DNA of 64,000 nt from JAWKZG01 sp041396125 (GTDB lineage: Bacteria > Pseudomonadota > Gammaproteobacteria > Competibacterales > Competibacteraceae), in NCBI GenBank assembly GCA_041396125.1, contig JAWKZG010000002.1, forward strand, positions 669,845 through 733,844, read 5' to 3'. The position numbers and the translations under genes are program-made. Under the pieces are notes generated by a model that saw nothing but the letters and a program-made list of their open reading frames with translations, was not told the origin of the DNA and did not search any database. Positions 54,911-63,445 of this stretch are shown one piece after another (positions within the stretch are counted from its first letter, which is position 1; every line of letters starts with the position of its first letter).

Positions 54911-56218
54911 TTAATATATTCCGATTTCGTTTAGCATTCCCCAACCACCACCATACTTTTTTATAGCAGCTTCCAGTCGATTTGTCAGGGTAATGGGCGT
55001 AGCAGCTTGCAGATCGGGGATGATTACTTTGGCAGCAGGAACGGCTAGTGATAGCTTGCTCATGTCAACGTAATACGCTGATAAATTAGCGTTGCTAAGC
55101 TGGTTTGTAAGTTCGCCTGCCAGTCTGTTAGGTTTTATTTCAGGCTGATTGATGGAAGTTACCGGATCAGCCAGAAACGCGTTACAGTCCGGCTTAATGG
55201 TGGAGCGCTGTAGCTGCTGTTTATCGCCCTCGTTAAGACTATCGATACCTTGTTGTTCTATTTTAAGATGCACGAGCGCTAATCCCAGTTCCATTTGGCA
55301 AAGTTCCAAGAGTGCTGAGGCTAAAGCTTTACGGGTATCCCAATGGGTTGCCATGCCGCAGGCAAAATGTTTGCCTGATTTATCAAACGAATAGGCAAAT
55401 ACGCTGGAAACTCCACAAGCCGGTAGGATTGCTAGGAAGTTGCTTTGGCGCCCCTGGTAGGGGCCTCGGCACGCGTCCAACAAGCTTGAAATACCTAAGG
55501 CTTCCAGCTGTTCCGGACTGAATCGTCTGGCAGGGGTGCCCCCATACCACCATAGAGCCACTGCATCGCGCTCAATCACTTCCGCAATGGACTTGGCTAA
55601 TGCTTTATCCGGGGTAATTCCTGCAGCGCAACCTGAACTTAATTTGAACGGTACGGTGAGTTGACGGTCTGGTCTACGGATGCACAAATCCGCAGGTATA
55701 AAAACCGCTGTACCATCTGCAAGCTGCCTGGCCTCGATGCAGTCAAGCGTTTTTGCGGCGGGATCGTTGATAAAGTTCAGCCAATAGTCTGGCCATGCAG
55801 GCTGGATTTGATGCAGTGGAATGGCTTGTATAGCTGGGGATTCCGCATCGTGTACTTGAGCTAAAAATTCTGCCGCTTCGCCTAGACAGCGCCTGAGCGC
55901 ATCAGCAAAAGACAGACCCATGCCGCCGACACTGATGCTTGCGGAGCCATATGCGAGCTCCCCGCCACAGAAGTATAGGCCTGGTGCTTCGGGAGGACGG
56001 ATTACAAAAAATCGCTGCAAGTTCGCAGCTACATTCAACAAATTCAAAGTGTCGATGAATTTTTCAGGATTTGCAGGCAGTTTATTTTCAATAAGCGCAT
56101 GCAAAATAGTTTGGACATCTGAACCTGGCTTTGATGGATTGGGTCGCGAATCGAGCAATATCTCACGCACAGTGGCAAATACGCTAGGCTCAAACTCTCT
56201 AAATTCCGTAATCTGCAT
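54911..56218 (-). CDS. YcaO-domain protein
   Basis: 435 aa. YcaO enzymes use ATP to activate peptide amides, making azolines, thioamides or amidines on peptides; some act on ribosomal protein S12. ATP-site segments are present: 'FADALRRCLGEAAEFLAQ' (about residue 110), 'SSGCAAGITPDKALAKSIAE' with 'VIERDAVALWWYGG' (about residues 195-228), 'ALASALLELCQMELGLALVH' (about residue 295). No C-terminal PxPxP tail of classical azoline-forming YcaO proteins is seen (it ends 'GGGWGMLNEIGIY'), and no obvious leader-binding RRE domain or dehydrogenase is nearby. First gene of the minus pair ycaO-BTAD. Substrate unknown; the 138-aa protein is one candidate. Confidence 0.86.
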   Translation of the reverse strand: MQITEFREFEPSVFATVREILLDSRPNPSKPGSDVQTILHALIENKLPANPEKFIDTLNLLNVAANLQRFFVIRPPEAPGLYFCGGELAYGSASISVGGMGLSFADALRRCLGEAAEFLAQVHDAESPAIQAIPLHQIQPAWPDYWLNFINDPAAKTLDCIEARQLADGTAVFIPADLCIRRPDRQLTVPFKLSSGCAAGITPDKALAKSIAEVIERDAVALWWYGGTPARRFSPEQLEALGISSLLDACRGPYQGRQSNFLAILPACGVSSVFAYSFDKSGKHFACGMATHWDTRKALASALLELCQMELGLALVHLKIEQQGIDSLNEGDKQQLQRSTIKPDCNAFLADPVTSINQPEIKPNRLAGELTNQLSNANLSAYYVDMSKLSLAVPAAKVIIPDLQAATPITLTNRLEAAIKKYGGGWGMLNEIGIY

Positions 56219-56283
56219 GGCGATAAATTCCGATTTCTCAGCACCATAACGTATAATGCTAGTATTCTTTCTGTGAGTTGACT

Positions 56284-58463
56284 ATGTCCGTACCTAACCC
56301 CTTATTTTCATATCGCAAGCATTGGGCCCATAAGTTTGGTCCGGCGCCGTTTCTGCCCATGAGCCGAGCCGAGATGGATCAGCTCGGCTGGGATGCCTGC
56401 GATATCATCGTCGTGACGGGTGATGCTTATGTCGATCATCCCAGTTTCGGCATGGCGATCATTGGCCGTTTGCTGGAAGCGCAGGGCTTCCGGGTCGGGA
56501 TTATCGCGCAACCGGACTGGAATTCGGTCGAGCCGTTTCAGGCGCTTGGCCAGCCGACGCTGTTTTTCGGTGTGACCGGCGGCAATATGGATTCTATGGT
56601 CAACCGCTATACCTCGGACCGGCGTTTACGCCATAACGATGCCTATACCCCGAACGACGAAGGTGGCAAGCGACCTGACCGGGCCGTCATCGTGTACAGC
56701 CAGCGCTGTCGGGAAGCCTATAAAAACACGCCTATCGTGATTGGCGGTATCGAGGCCTCGCTGCGGCGGATCGCCCATTACGATTACTGGTCGGACAAAG
56801 TGCGCCGTTCGGTGTTGCTGGACAGCAAAGCCGATATATTGCTCTATGGTAATGCTGAAAGAGCGCTGGCCGAAATCGCCCACCGCGTTGCTGCTGGCGC
56901 AACGCTGGATAGCCTGCATGATATCCGGGGCACGGCGTTTATCAGTCCGGGCCTGCCCGAAGACTGGCAGGAGATCGACTCCAGCAGCCTGGATCAGCCC
57001 GGTCCAGTCGAACCGATTCCCGATCCCTACAGTGCTGAAACACCAGTCCAGGCCGGAGATGCTCCCGCCCAGTCCGGCTGTGCGACGGCTGCCGCAAAGC
57101 CAGTAGCGGAGACAGCTGCCGGCACTGTCAAGGTACTGCGTTTTCAGGGCCGCAATGCGCGCCATCCACGCAGCAAAAGCGCCGTGCGTCTGCCAGCCTA
57201 TGAGCAGGTCAAAAATGATCCGGTGCTGTACGCACATGCTTCACGGGTGCTGCACCTGGAGACTAATCCCGGCAATGCACGGGTGCTGCTGCAGCAGCAT
57301 GGTAATCGTGATGTCTGGCTGAATCCGCCGCCACTGCCGCTGACCACGGCGGAAATGGATCAGTTGTTTGATCTGCCGTTTCAGCGCGTGCCGCATCCGG
57401 CCTATGGCGATGCCCGCATTCCGGCTTATGAAATGATCCGGTTTTCGGTAAACATCATGCGCGGCTGCTTTGGCGGCTGTTCGTTTTGTTCGATTACCGA
57501 GCACGAAGGGCGGATTATTCAAAGCCGGTCGGAAGATTCCATTATTCGTGAAATTGAAGACATTCGCGATCGTACACCGGGCTTTACCGGGGTAGTGTCC
57601 GATCTGGGCGGGCCGACCGCCAATATGTACCGGCTGGCGTGTAAGTCCAAAGAGATCGAACAAAGCTGTCGCCGCTTGTCCTGTGTCTATCCGGGCATCT
57701 GCAAAAACCTGAACACCGATCACAGTCCGCTGATCAAACTGTATCGGCGGGCGCGGGCATTACCAGGCATCAAAAAAGTGCTGATTGCCTCGGGGTTGCG
57801 CTACGATCTTGCGGTCAAGGATACGGCGTATGTCAAAGAGCTGGTCACGCACCATGTGGGCGGGTATCTGGAATTGCTCCCCGAAATACTATTGAGCAGG
57901 GGCCGCTCAGCAAAATGATGAAGCCCGGTATGGGGGCTTATGACGAATTCAAGCGCTTGTCGATAAATACCCAAGGAAGCTTAGCAAAGAGCAATACCTG
58001 ATTCCTTATTTCATCGCAGCCCATCCCGGTACGACCGATGTCGACATGCTGAATCTGGCGCTATGGTTGAAACAGAAATGGTTTCCGGGCCGATCAGGTG
58101 CAGGCCTTTCTGCCCGGTCCGATGGCACTGGCGACGGCGATGTACCATTCCGGCAATCCTGAAATCGATCCGGCGCAGCAGCGGCGAAACGGCGGCTAAA
58201 GCGCCAAGGGCTTTACGCCAGCGGCGTTTACACAAGGCATTTCTTGCGCTACCATGATCCGGTCAACTGGCCGTTACTGCGCGAGACCCTGAAGTATCAA
58301 GGGGCTGACTCACGCAACGGCAAGCGGCATTCGATCCCGACCTACCAGCTGCACGGCGACCGGGTCTGGCAGTGGAAGGCGCTACGGCCGCAAACATAAA
58401 GGGCAGGTGCTGTTGGGACTCAGCATGTCAGTTTACCGCCAGACGCGGCCGGTCGGCGTCTGA
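56284..58463 (+). CDS. ygiQ: YgiQ-family radical SAM protein, frameshifted in the last quarter
   Basis: UPF0313/YgiQ radical SAM protein of unknown reaction. Start: ATG 56284 (MSVPNPLFSYRKHW); 'FLPMSRAEMDQLGWDACDII' is the family N-terminus. The [4Fe-4S] motif CxxxCxxC lies in 'MRGCFGGCSFCSITEHEGRI' (about residues 393-412). The first frame closes at 57918 just after 'YLELLPEILLSRG'. The other frames continue with 'GPLSKMMKPGMGAYDEFKRL', 'LIPYFIAAHPGTTDVDMLNL', 'QAFLPGPMALATAMYHSG' and a TGA at 58461, total about 726 codons as usual. At least three indels in 550 bp. Divergent from ycaO, 65 bp apart. Confidence 0.85.
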
Positions 58464-58529
58464 AACGGGGCAAAACCGCTCTTAACAAACAACGTAATCC
58501 CTGATTTTACACACCAAATACGAGGTTCT

Positions 58530-59057
58530 ATGTTTCTGACTACCCCTAAACGAGCGTCCGCGACTATCCTGCTGTTGGGGGGTAGTCTGTTGCTCGCCAT
58601 GACCAACGCTTACAGCGAAGAACTCCTGCACGCCAGTGTGACCTTGCAGGATGAGCAAAGCGCTGTATTTTCGCTCAGCGGCGACAGTCTCGAAGAGATT
58701 ATCGGTGGCCAGATAACGCTGGGTGACCGGGTGTTTCTGATTACCAAGCAAAGCCGGTTGGGCCTGATCGGTGCGCGCCGCGAACTAATCGGCGAAGACG
58801 CAGCCGCGGGCGCGGCCGAATATGCGGTATTTTCATCATCTTTCAGCAGTCAGACCGGGGTTGGTCAGCCCTGGATCAGTGCCACTGATTATCTGCACTG
58901 TGAGCAGCCCTACAATTCTTTCCTGGCGCTTTATCAGGTTACTGATAACGCGGCGCTGGCCAAACTCGGGCCGGTGCCTTATCCGGTTCTGGCCGAAGGC
59001 AAAGGCGCGCCGGATAAAGCAATCGTGTATTGCTTTTATGCCAAGCCGCCGGCCTGA
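58530..59057 (+). CDS. Secreted hypothetical protein
   Basis: 175 aa with a signal peptide (residues about 8-29, 'ATILLLGGSLLLAMTNAYSE'). The mature part is beta-rich with two cysteines that could pair ('DYLHCEQPYNSF', 'AIVYCFYAKPPA'). No domain recognised. It stands alone between ygiQ and hutI, in core-like GC-rich DNA. Confidence 0.65.
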   Translation: MFLTTPKRASATILLLGGSLLLAMTNAYSEELLHASVTLQDEQSAVFSLSGDSLEEIIGGQITLGDRVFLITKQSRLGLIGARRELIGEDAAAGAAEYAVFSSSFSSQTGVGQPWISATDYLHCEQPYNSFLALYQVTDNAALAKLGPVPYPVLAEGKGAPDKAIVYCFYAKPPA

Positions 59058-59143
59058 CCCTCTTTGCCCGGGCAGCAACTGCGCCGGGCTTTCAATTTTG
59101 AGCTTTCAGCTTTTCTCATGATCATGATATTGCGGAGGCATGC

Positions 59144-60382
59144 ATGAGTATCTCCATCTGGCGCAATGCCCGCGTAGCCACTATGACTGCGGAGGACGCT
59201 TCGGGCTATGGCCTGATCGAAGCCGGCGCGCTGATCTGTGACAACGACACTCTGCACTGGGTAGGGCCGGAACAGGCGCTGCCTGCCAATCTGCCGTGCG
59301 CGCCTGAAGCGGTGGCAGCTGTGCATGACTGTGGCGGGCACCTGCTCACGCCGGGGCTGATTGATTGCCATACCCATCTGGTGTTCGGCGGTAATCGTGC
59401 GCGCGAGTTCGAACTGCGCCTGCAGGGTGCCAGCTACGCCGATATCGCCCGTCAGGGTGGCGGGATTCTGGGCACGGTTGCTGCGACCCGGGCCGCTTCG
59501 GAAGACGATCTGCTGGCCAGCGCCTTGCCGCGCCTGGATGCTTTGCTGGCCGAGGGTGTAACGACCGTAGAGATCAAATCCGGCTATGGCCTGGAAACGG
59601 CAACCGAACTGAAACAGCTGCGGGTGGCGCGGCGACTGGGACAACTCAGACCGGTGACGGTGCAAACCACCTTTTTAGGGGCGCACGCCTTGCCGCCCGA
59701 ATTTGCCCAGCAAGCGGATGCCTATATCGATGAGCTGTGCCAGCATATCCTACCGGCGGTAGCTGAAGCAGGCCTGGCCGATGCGGTCGATGCATTTTGT
59801 GAAAACATCGGTTTTTCACCGGCCCAGGTCGAGCGGGTCTTTCAATGTGCGCAAACGTTGCAGTTACCGCTGAAACTGCATGCCGAGCAGCTTAGCAATC
59901 TGGGCGGTGCAGCGCTGGCAGCCCGCTATCAGGCGCTGTCGGCGGATCATCTGGAATATCTCGATGAAGCCGGTGTTGCCGCTATGGCCGCAGCCGGTAC
60001 CGTCGCGGTATTGCTGCCAGGCGCGTTTTACTGTCTGCGCGAGACCCAGCTGCCGCCGCTGGATTTATTGCGTCGTTATCAGGTGCCGATTGCACTGGCG
60101 ACCGATCTCAATCCAGGCAGCTCACCGGTGCATTCCCTGTTATTGATCCTGAATATGGCCTGCACCCTGTTTCGTATGACGCCGGCTGAAGCGTTTCAGG
60201 GTATTACCTGCAATGCAGCCCGCGCTTTGGGTATTGCGCAGCGGGTCGGCACCCTGACGGCGGGTAAACAGGCTGACTTTGTGGTCTGGGATGTGACCGA
60301 GCCTGCCGCGCTGGCCTATCAGATCGGACTCAATCCCTGCCGCCAGATTGTGCGGGCAGGACGCATGGTTACTGCGGAGTAA
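59144..60382 (+). CDS. hutI: Imidazolonepropionase
   Basis: 412-aa metal amidohydrolase that opens 4-imidazolone-5-propanoate to N-formimino-glutamate, step three of histidine breakdown. Zinc ligands in 'TPGLIDCHTHLVFGGNRARE' (HxH, about residue 73), 'LKLHAEQLSNLGGAALAARY' and 'IALATDLNPGSSPVHSLLLI' (Asp). 'YADIARQGGGILGTVAATRA' is the substrate loop. Complete and typical in length. Start ATG follows gcggaggc. hutU begins 5 bp after its stop. Confidence 0.93.
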   Translation: MSISIWRNARVATMTAEDASGYGLIEAGALICDNDTLHWVGPEQALPANLPCAPEAVAAVHDCGGHLLTPGLIDCHTHLVFGGNRAREFELRLQGASYADIARQGGGILGTVAATRAASEDDLLASALPRLDALLAEGVTTVEIKSGYGLETATELKQLRVARRLGQLRPVTVQTTFLGAHALPPEFAQQADAYIDELCQHILPAVAEAGLADAVDAFCENIGFSPAQVERVFQCAQTLQLPLKLHAEQLSNLGGAALAARYQALSADHLEYLDEAGVAAMAAAGTVAVLLPGAFYCLRETQLPPLDLLRRYQVPIALATDLNPGSSPVHSLLLILNMACTLFRMTPAEAFQGITCNAARALGIAQRVGTLTAGKQADFVVWDVTEPAALAYQIGLNPCRQIVRAGRMVTAE

Positions 60383-60386
60383 GTTT

Positions 60387-62063
60387 ATGAATTCAAACAA
60401 TCCCCGATTGGACAATTCCCGGGTTATCCGGGCACCGCGCGGTACAGCGCTGAGCGCTAAATCCTGGCTGAGCGAAGCGCCGTTGCGGATGTTGATGAAT
60501 AACCTCGATCCGGATGTCGCAGAGCGGCCCGAAGAACTGGTCGTGTATGGCGGTATCGGTCGTGCCGCACGTGACTGGCAAAGTTTCGATCGTATCGTCA
60601 GCGCGCTGCAGGCGCTGGAGGCGGATGAAACCCTGCTGGTGCAGTCCGGCAAGCCGGTTGGTGTTTTCCGCACCCACACCGATGCGCCGCGGGTTTTGAT
60701 TGCCAATTCCAATCTGGTGCCGGAATGGGCCACCTGGGAGCATTTTAATGAGCTGGATCGCAAAGGCCTGATGATGTACGGCCAGATGACGGCCGGCTCG
60801 TGGATTTATATCGGCAGCCAGGGCATTGTTCAGGGCACCTACGAAACTTTCGTCGAAGTCGGCCGGCAGCATTATAACGGCGATCTGTCCGGGCGCTGGA
60901 TTCTGACCGCCGGACTGGGCGGAATGGGCGGTGCCCAGCCGCTGGCCGCGACCATGGCAGGAGCTTCGATGATCGCTATCGAATGCCAGCCCAGCCGTAT
61001 TGAAATGCGCCTGCGCACCGGTTATCTGGATCAGCAGGCGAGCACACTGGAGCAAGCTCTGGCGATGCTGGACGACGCTAAAAAGCAAGGCCGTCCGGTG
61101 TCTATCGGCCTGCTCGGTAACGCCGCCGAACTGGTGCCTGAAATAGTACGTCGCGGTATCCGGCCGGATGCTGTGACCGACCAGACCTCGGCGCATGATC
61201 CGCTTAACGGCTATCTGCCGCTCGGCTGGACTCTGGCCGAATGGCAGGAACGCCGCGAGCGCGATCCGGCCAGCGTGGCCAAAGCTGCCAAACAGTCGAT
61301 GGTCAAGCATGTGCAAGCCATGCTGGAGCTACATCGCGCCGGTGTACCGACCTTTGATTACGGTAATAATATCCGCCAGATGGCACAGGACGAAGGGCTT
61401 GAGCATGCCTTTGATTTTCCGGGCTTTGTTCCGGCCTATATCCGGCCTTTGTTCTGTCGCGGTGTGGGGCCGTTTCGCTGGGCCGCGCTGTCGGATGATC
61501 CCGAGGATATTTACCGGACCGATGCCCGCGTCAAGGCATTAATTCCGGATGATACGCATCTGCATAACTGGCTGGATATGGCCCGCGAACGGATTCAGTT
61601 CCAGGGACTGCCGGCCCGTATCTGCTGGGTTGGGCTGGGGCAGCGTCACCGGCTCGGGCTGGCTTTCAACGAGATGGTGCGTAATGGCGAATTGAAAGCC
61701 CCGATTGTCATCGGTCGGGATCATCTGGATTCCGGTTCGGTAGCCAGCCCGAACCGTGAAACCGAAGCGATGCGCGATGGCTCCGATGCGGTGTCCGACT
61801 GGCCGTTACTGAATGCACTGCTGAATTGTGCTTCGGGAGCGACCTGGGTGTCGCTGCATCACGGCGGTGGCGTTGGTATGGGGTATTCGCAGCATGCCGG
61901 CATGGTCATTGTCTGTGACGGCACAGAGGCGGCGGACCGGCGGCTGGAACGAGTATTGTGGAACGATCCTGCCAGCGGGGTGATGCGACATGCCGATGCA
62001 GGTTATGAGAGCGCGATCGAATGCGCCCGGGAATATGGTCTGAAGTTACCGTCGATTAGTTAG
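60387..62063 (+). CDS. hutU: Urocanate hydratase
   Basis: 558 aa; converts urocanate to imidazolone-propionate with tightly bound NAD. NAD region 'GGMGGAQPLAATMAGASMIA'; 'DAVTDQTSAHDPLNGYLPLG'; the catalytic-type Cys in 'LNCASGATWVSLHHGGGVGM' (about residue 480); 'GRDHLDSGSVASPNRETEAM'. The ATG at 60387 is preferred to an upstream codon at 60348, because it starts right behind hutI and gives the normal length. No hutH or hutG is visible, so the pathway must be completed elsewhere. Confidence 0.93.
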   Translation: MNSNNPRLDNSRVIRAPRGTALSAKSWLSEAPLRMLMNNLDPDVAERPEELVVYGGIGRAARDWQSFDRIVSALQALEADETLLVQSGKPVGVFRTHTDAPRVLIANSNLVPEWATWEHFNELDRKGLMMYGQMTAGSWIYIGSQGIVQGTYETFVEVGRQHYNGDLSGRWILTAGLGGMGGAQPLAATMAGASMIAIECQPSRIEMRLRTGYLDQQASTLEQALAMLDDAKKQGRPVSIGLLGNAAELVPEIVRRGIRPDAVTDQTSAHDPLNGYLPLGWTLAEWQERRERDPASVAKAAKQSMVKHVQAMLELHRAGVPTFDYGNNIRQMAQDEGLEHAFDFPGFVPAYIRPLFCRGVGPFRWAALSDDPEDIYRTDARVKALIPDDTHLHNWLDMARERIQFQGLPARICWVGLGQRHRLGLAFNEMVRNGELKAPIVIGRDHLDSGSVASPNRETEAMRDGSDAVSDWPLLNALLNCASGATWVSLHHGGGVGMGYSQHAGMVIVCDGTEAADRRLERVLWNDPASGVMRHADAGYESAIECAREYGLKLPSIS

Positions 62064-62079
62064 GTTAGGAGCATCAATA

Positions 62080-63222
62080 ATGCCAAAAAAGCTGTTGTTA
62101 TTAGCACTGTTACTGTGTGGTTCAAGCCTGTCTGTGCAGGCGGCCGATCCGATTAAAATCGGTTTTAATGTTCCCCTGACCGGTTTTGCCGCTGCCGATG
62201 GCAATTCCGCGAAAATCGGTGCGGAACTGGCCGTGGAGCAAGCCAATGCTGCTGGCGGGATTAACGGCCAGCCGGTGGAACTGGTCATTTACGATGATCA
62301 GGCGGCAGCCAAGGAAGCCGTCTCCATTGCCACCAAACTGATCGAAAAAGACCAGGTGCCGGTAGCGGTATCGGGCAGTTATTCCGGTTCCACCCGGGCG
62401 GCGGCCGGCATTTTTCAGGAAGCCGGTGTGCCTTATATCGCCGCTTATGCGGTGCACCCGGACATTACCCGTGCCGGCGATTATATTTTTCGGACCTCGT
62501 TTGTTGGCGAGGTGCAGGGCCGTGCCGGTGCCAAACTGATCGGTGATGTTCTGGGCAAGAAAAAAGTCAGCCTGATCACCTTGAATAATGATTTTGGCAC
62601 CTCGCTGGCAAATGGTTTTAAATCCGCTGCTGATCAATTTGGCATCGAGATTGTCAGTGAATACGAATACAGCATCAAAGACCGTCAGTTTGGCCCGATT
62701 GTGGCTAAAATCAAGGCCGATGCGCCAACAGCGATCTATGCCTCGGGGTATTTTTTTACTGCGGGCCCGCTGGTCAGTCAGCTGCGTTCGGCCGGGGTTG
62801 ATGTGCCGGTTATCGGTCAGGAAGGCTACGATTCCGAGAAGTTCATCGAAATCGCCGGTCCGGCTGCCGAAGGCGTCATTATCACCACATCGCTGGATCG
62901 TGATTCCGAGCAGGCCGAAGCCCAGGCGTTTATCCAGGCGTTCGAGCAAAAAGCAGGTTTCAAGGCTGATATGGTAGCCGCTTCGGGTCATACCGCAGTG
63001 AACGTGGCTATCGAAGCCTTGCGTAAAGCCGGACCGGATGATCGTCAGGCTTTGCGGGACGCTATCGCCGACACTGATCTGAATGCCTCGACCGGGCATA
63101 TCTCATTCAATAGTCTGGGCGAGGTGCGCAAAGCGGCCCAGATCCAGGTCGTCAGAGACGGTGCCTGGCACCGGCATTCCATCATTGATGATGCCGAGCT
63201 GTTAGCGCCGCCGGCAGAATAA
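62080..63222 (+). CDS. ABC transporter periplasmic binding protein (LivK/amino-acid type)
   Basis: 380 aa with a signal peptide (residues 1-21, ending 'LSVQAA'). Type I periplasmic fold of branched-chain amino-acid receptors: 'IKIGFNVPLTGFAAADGNSA', 'NAAGGINGQPVELVIYDDQA', 'VAVSGSYSGSTRAAAGIFQE', 'GQEGYDSEKFIEIAGPAAEG'. It starts 16 bp after hutU with a good ribosome site (taggagc), so it is in the hut operon. A role in uptake of histidine, urocanate or a related compound is likely. Its permease and ATPase genes are not next to it: a terminator follows. Confidence 0.86.
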   Translation: MPKKLLLLALLLCGSSLSVQAADPIKIGFNVPLTGFAAADGNSAKIGAELAVEQANAAGGINGQPVELVIYDDQAAAKEAVSIATKLIEKDQVPVAVSGSYSGSTRAAAGIFQEAGVPYIAAYAVHPDITRAGDYIFRTSFVGEVQGRAGAKLIGDVLGKKKVSLITLNNDFGTSLANGFKSAADQFGIEIVSEYEYSIKDRQFGPIVAKIKADAPTAIYASGYFFTAGPLVSQLRSAGVDVPVIGQEGYDSEKFIEIAGPAAEGVIITTSLDRDSEQAEAQAFIQAFEQKAGFKADMVAASGHTAVNVAIEALRKAGPDDRQALRDAIADTDLNASTGHISFNSLGEVRKAAQIQVVRDGAWHRHSIIDDAELLAPPAE

Positions 63223-63316
63223 GCTCTTCTTGACCGGTTATCACAACTGGCGGTAAATAGGCCCCGAATAGGCCATTGTCCGCTTTGCTGGTATACCGGG
63301 TGGAGCGTTGAAAGAA

Positions 63317-63350
63317 TAAATCCGGGTGATCTGCCCGGATTTTTTTCGAC
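63317..63350 (+). terminator. Rho-independent terminator of the hut operon
   Basis: AAATCCGGG / CCCGGATTT stem with a 7-base loop followed by a T-run, about 95 bp after the binding-protein gene. Confidence 0.85.
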
Positions 63351-63445
63351 CTTTTTTCGACCTTAAAAGGGCCCCTGATACTTTGTCTTCAAAGTTAAAA
63401 AGTGTCAGGATAACTTTTTGCAGCAGCCTCCGGTCGTGCCAAACC

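Noticed and set aside
60393..61316. Open frame of 307 codons on minus opposite hutU
   Set aside because: Shadow of a complete hutU.
62122..63099. Open frame of 325 codons on minus opposite the binding protein gene
   Set aside because: Shadow frame; the plus-strand protein has a signal peptide and family motifs.
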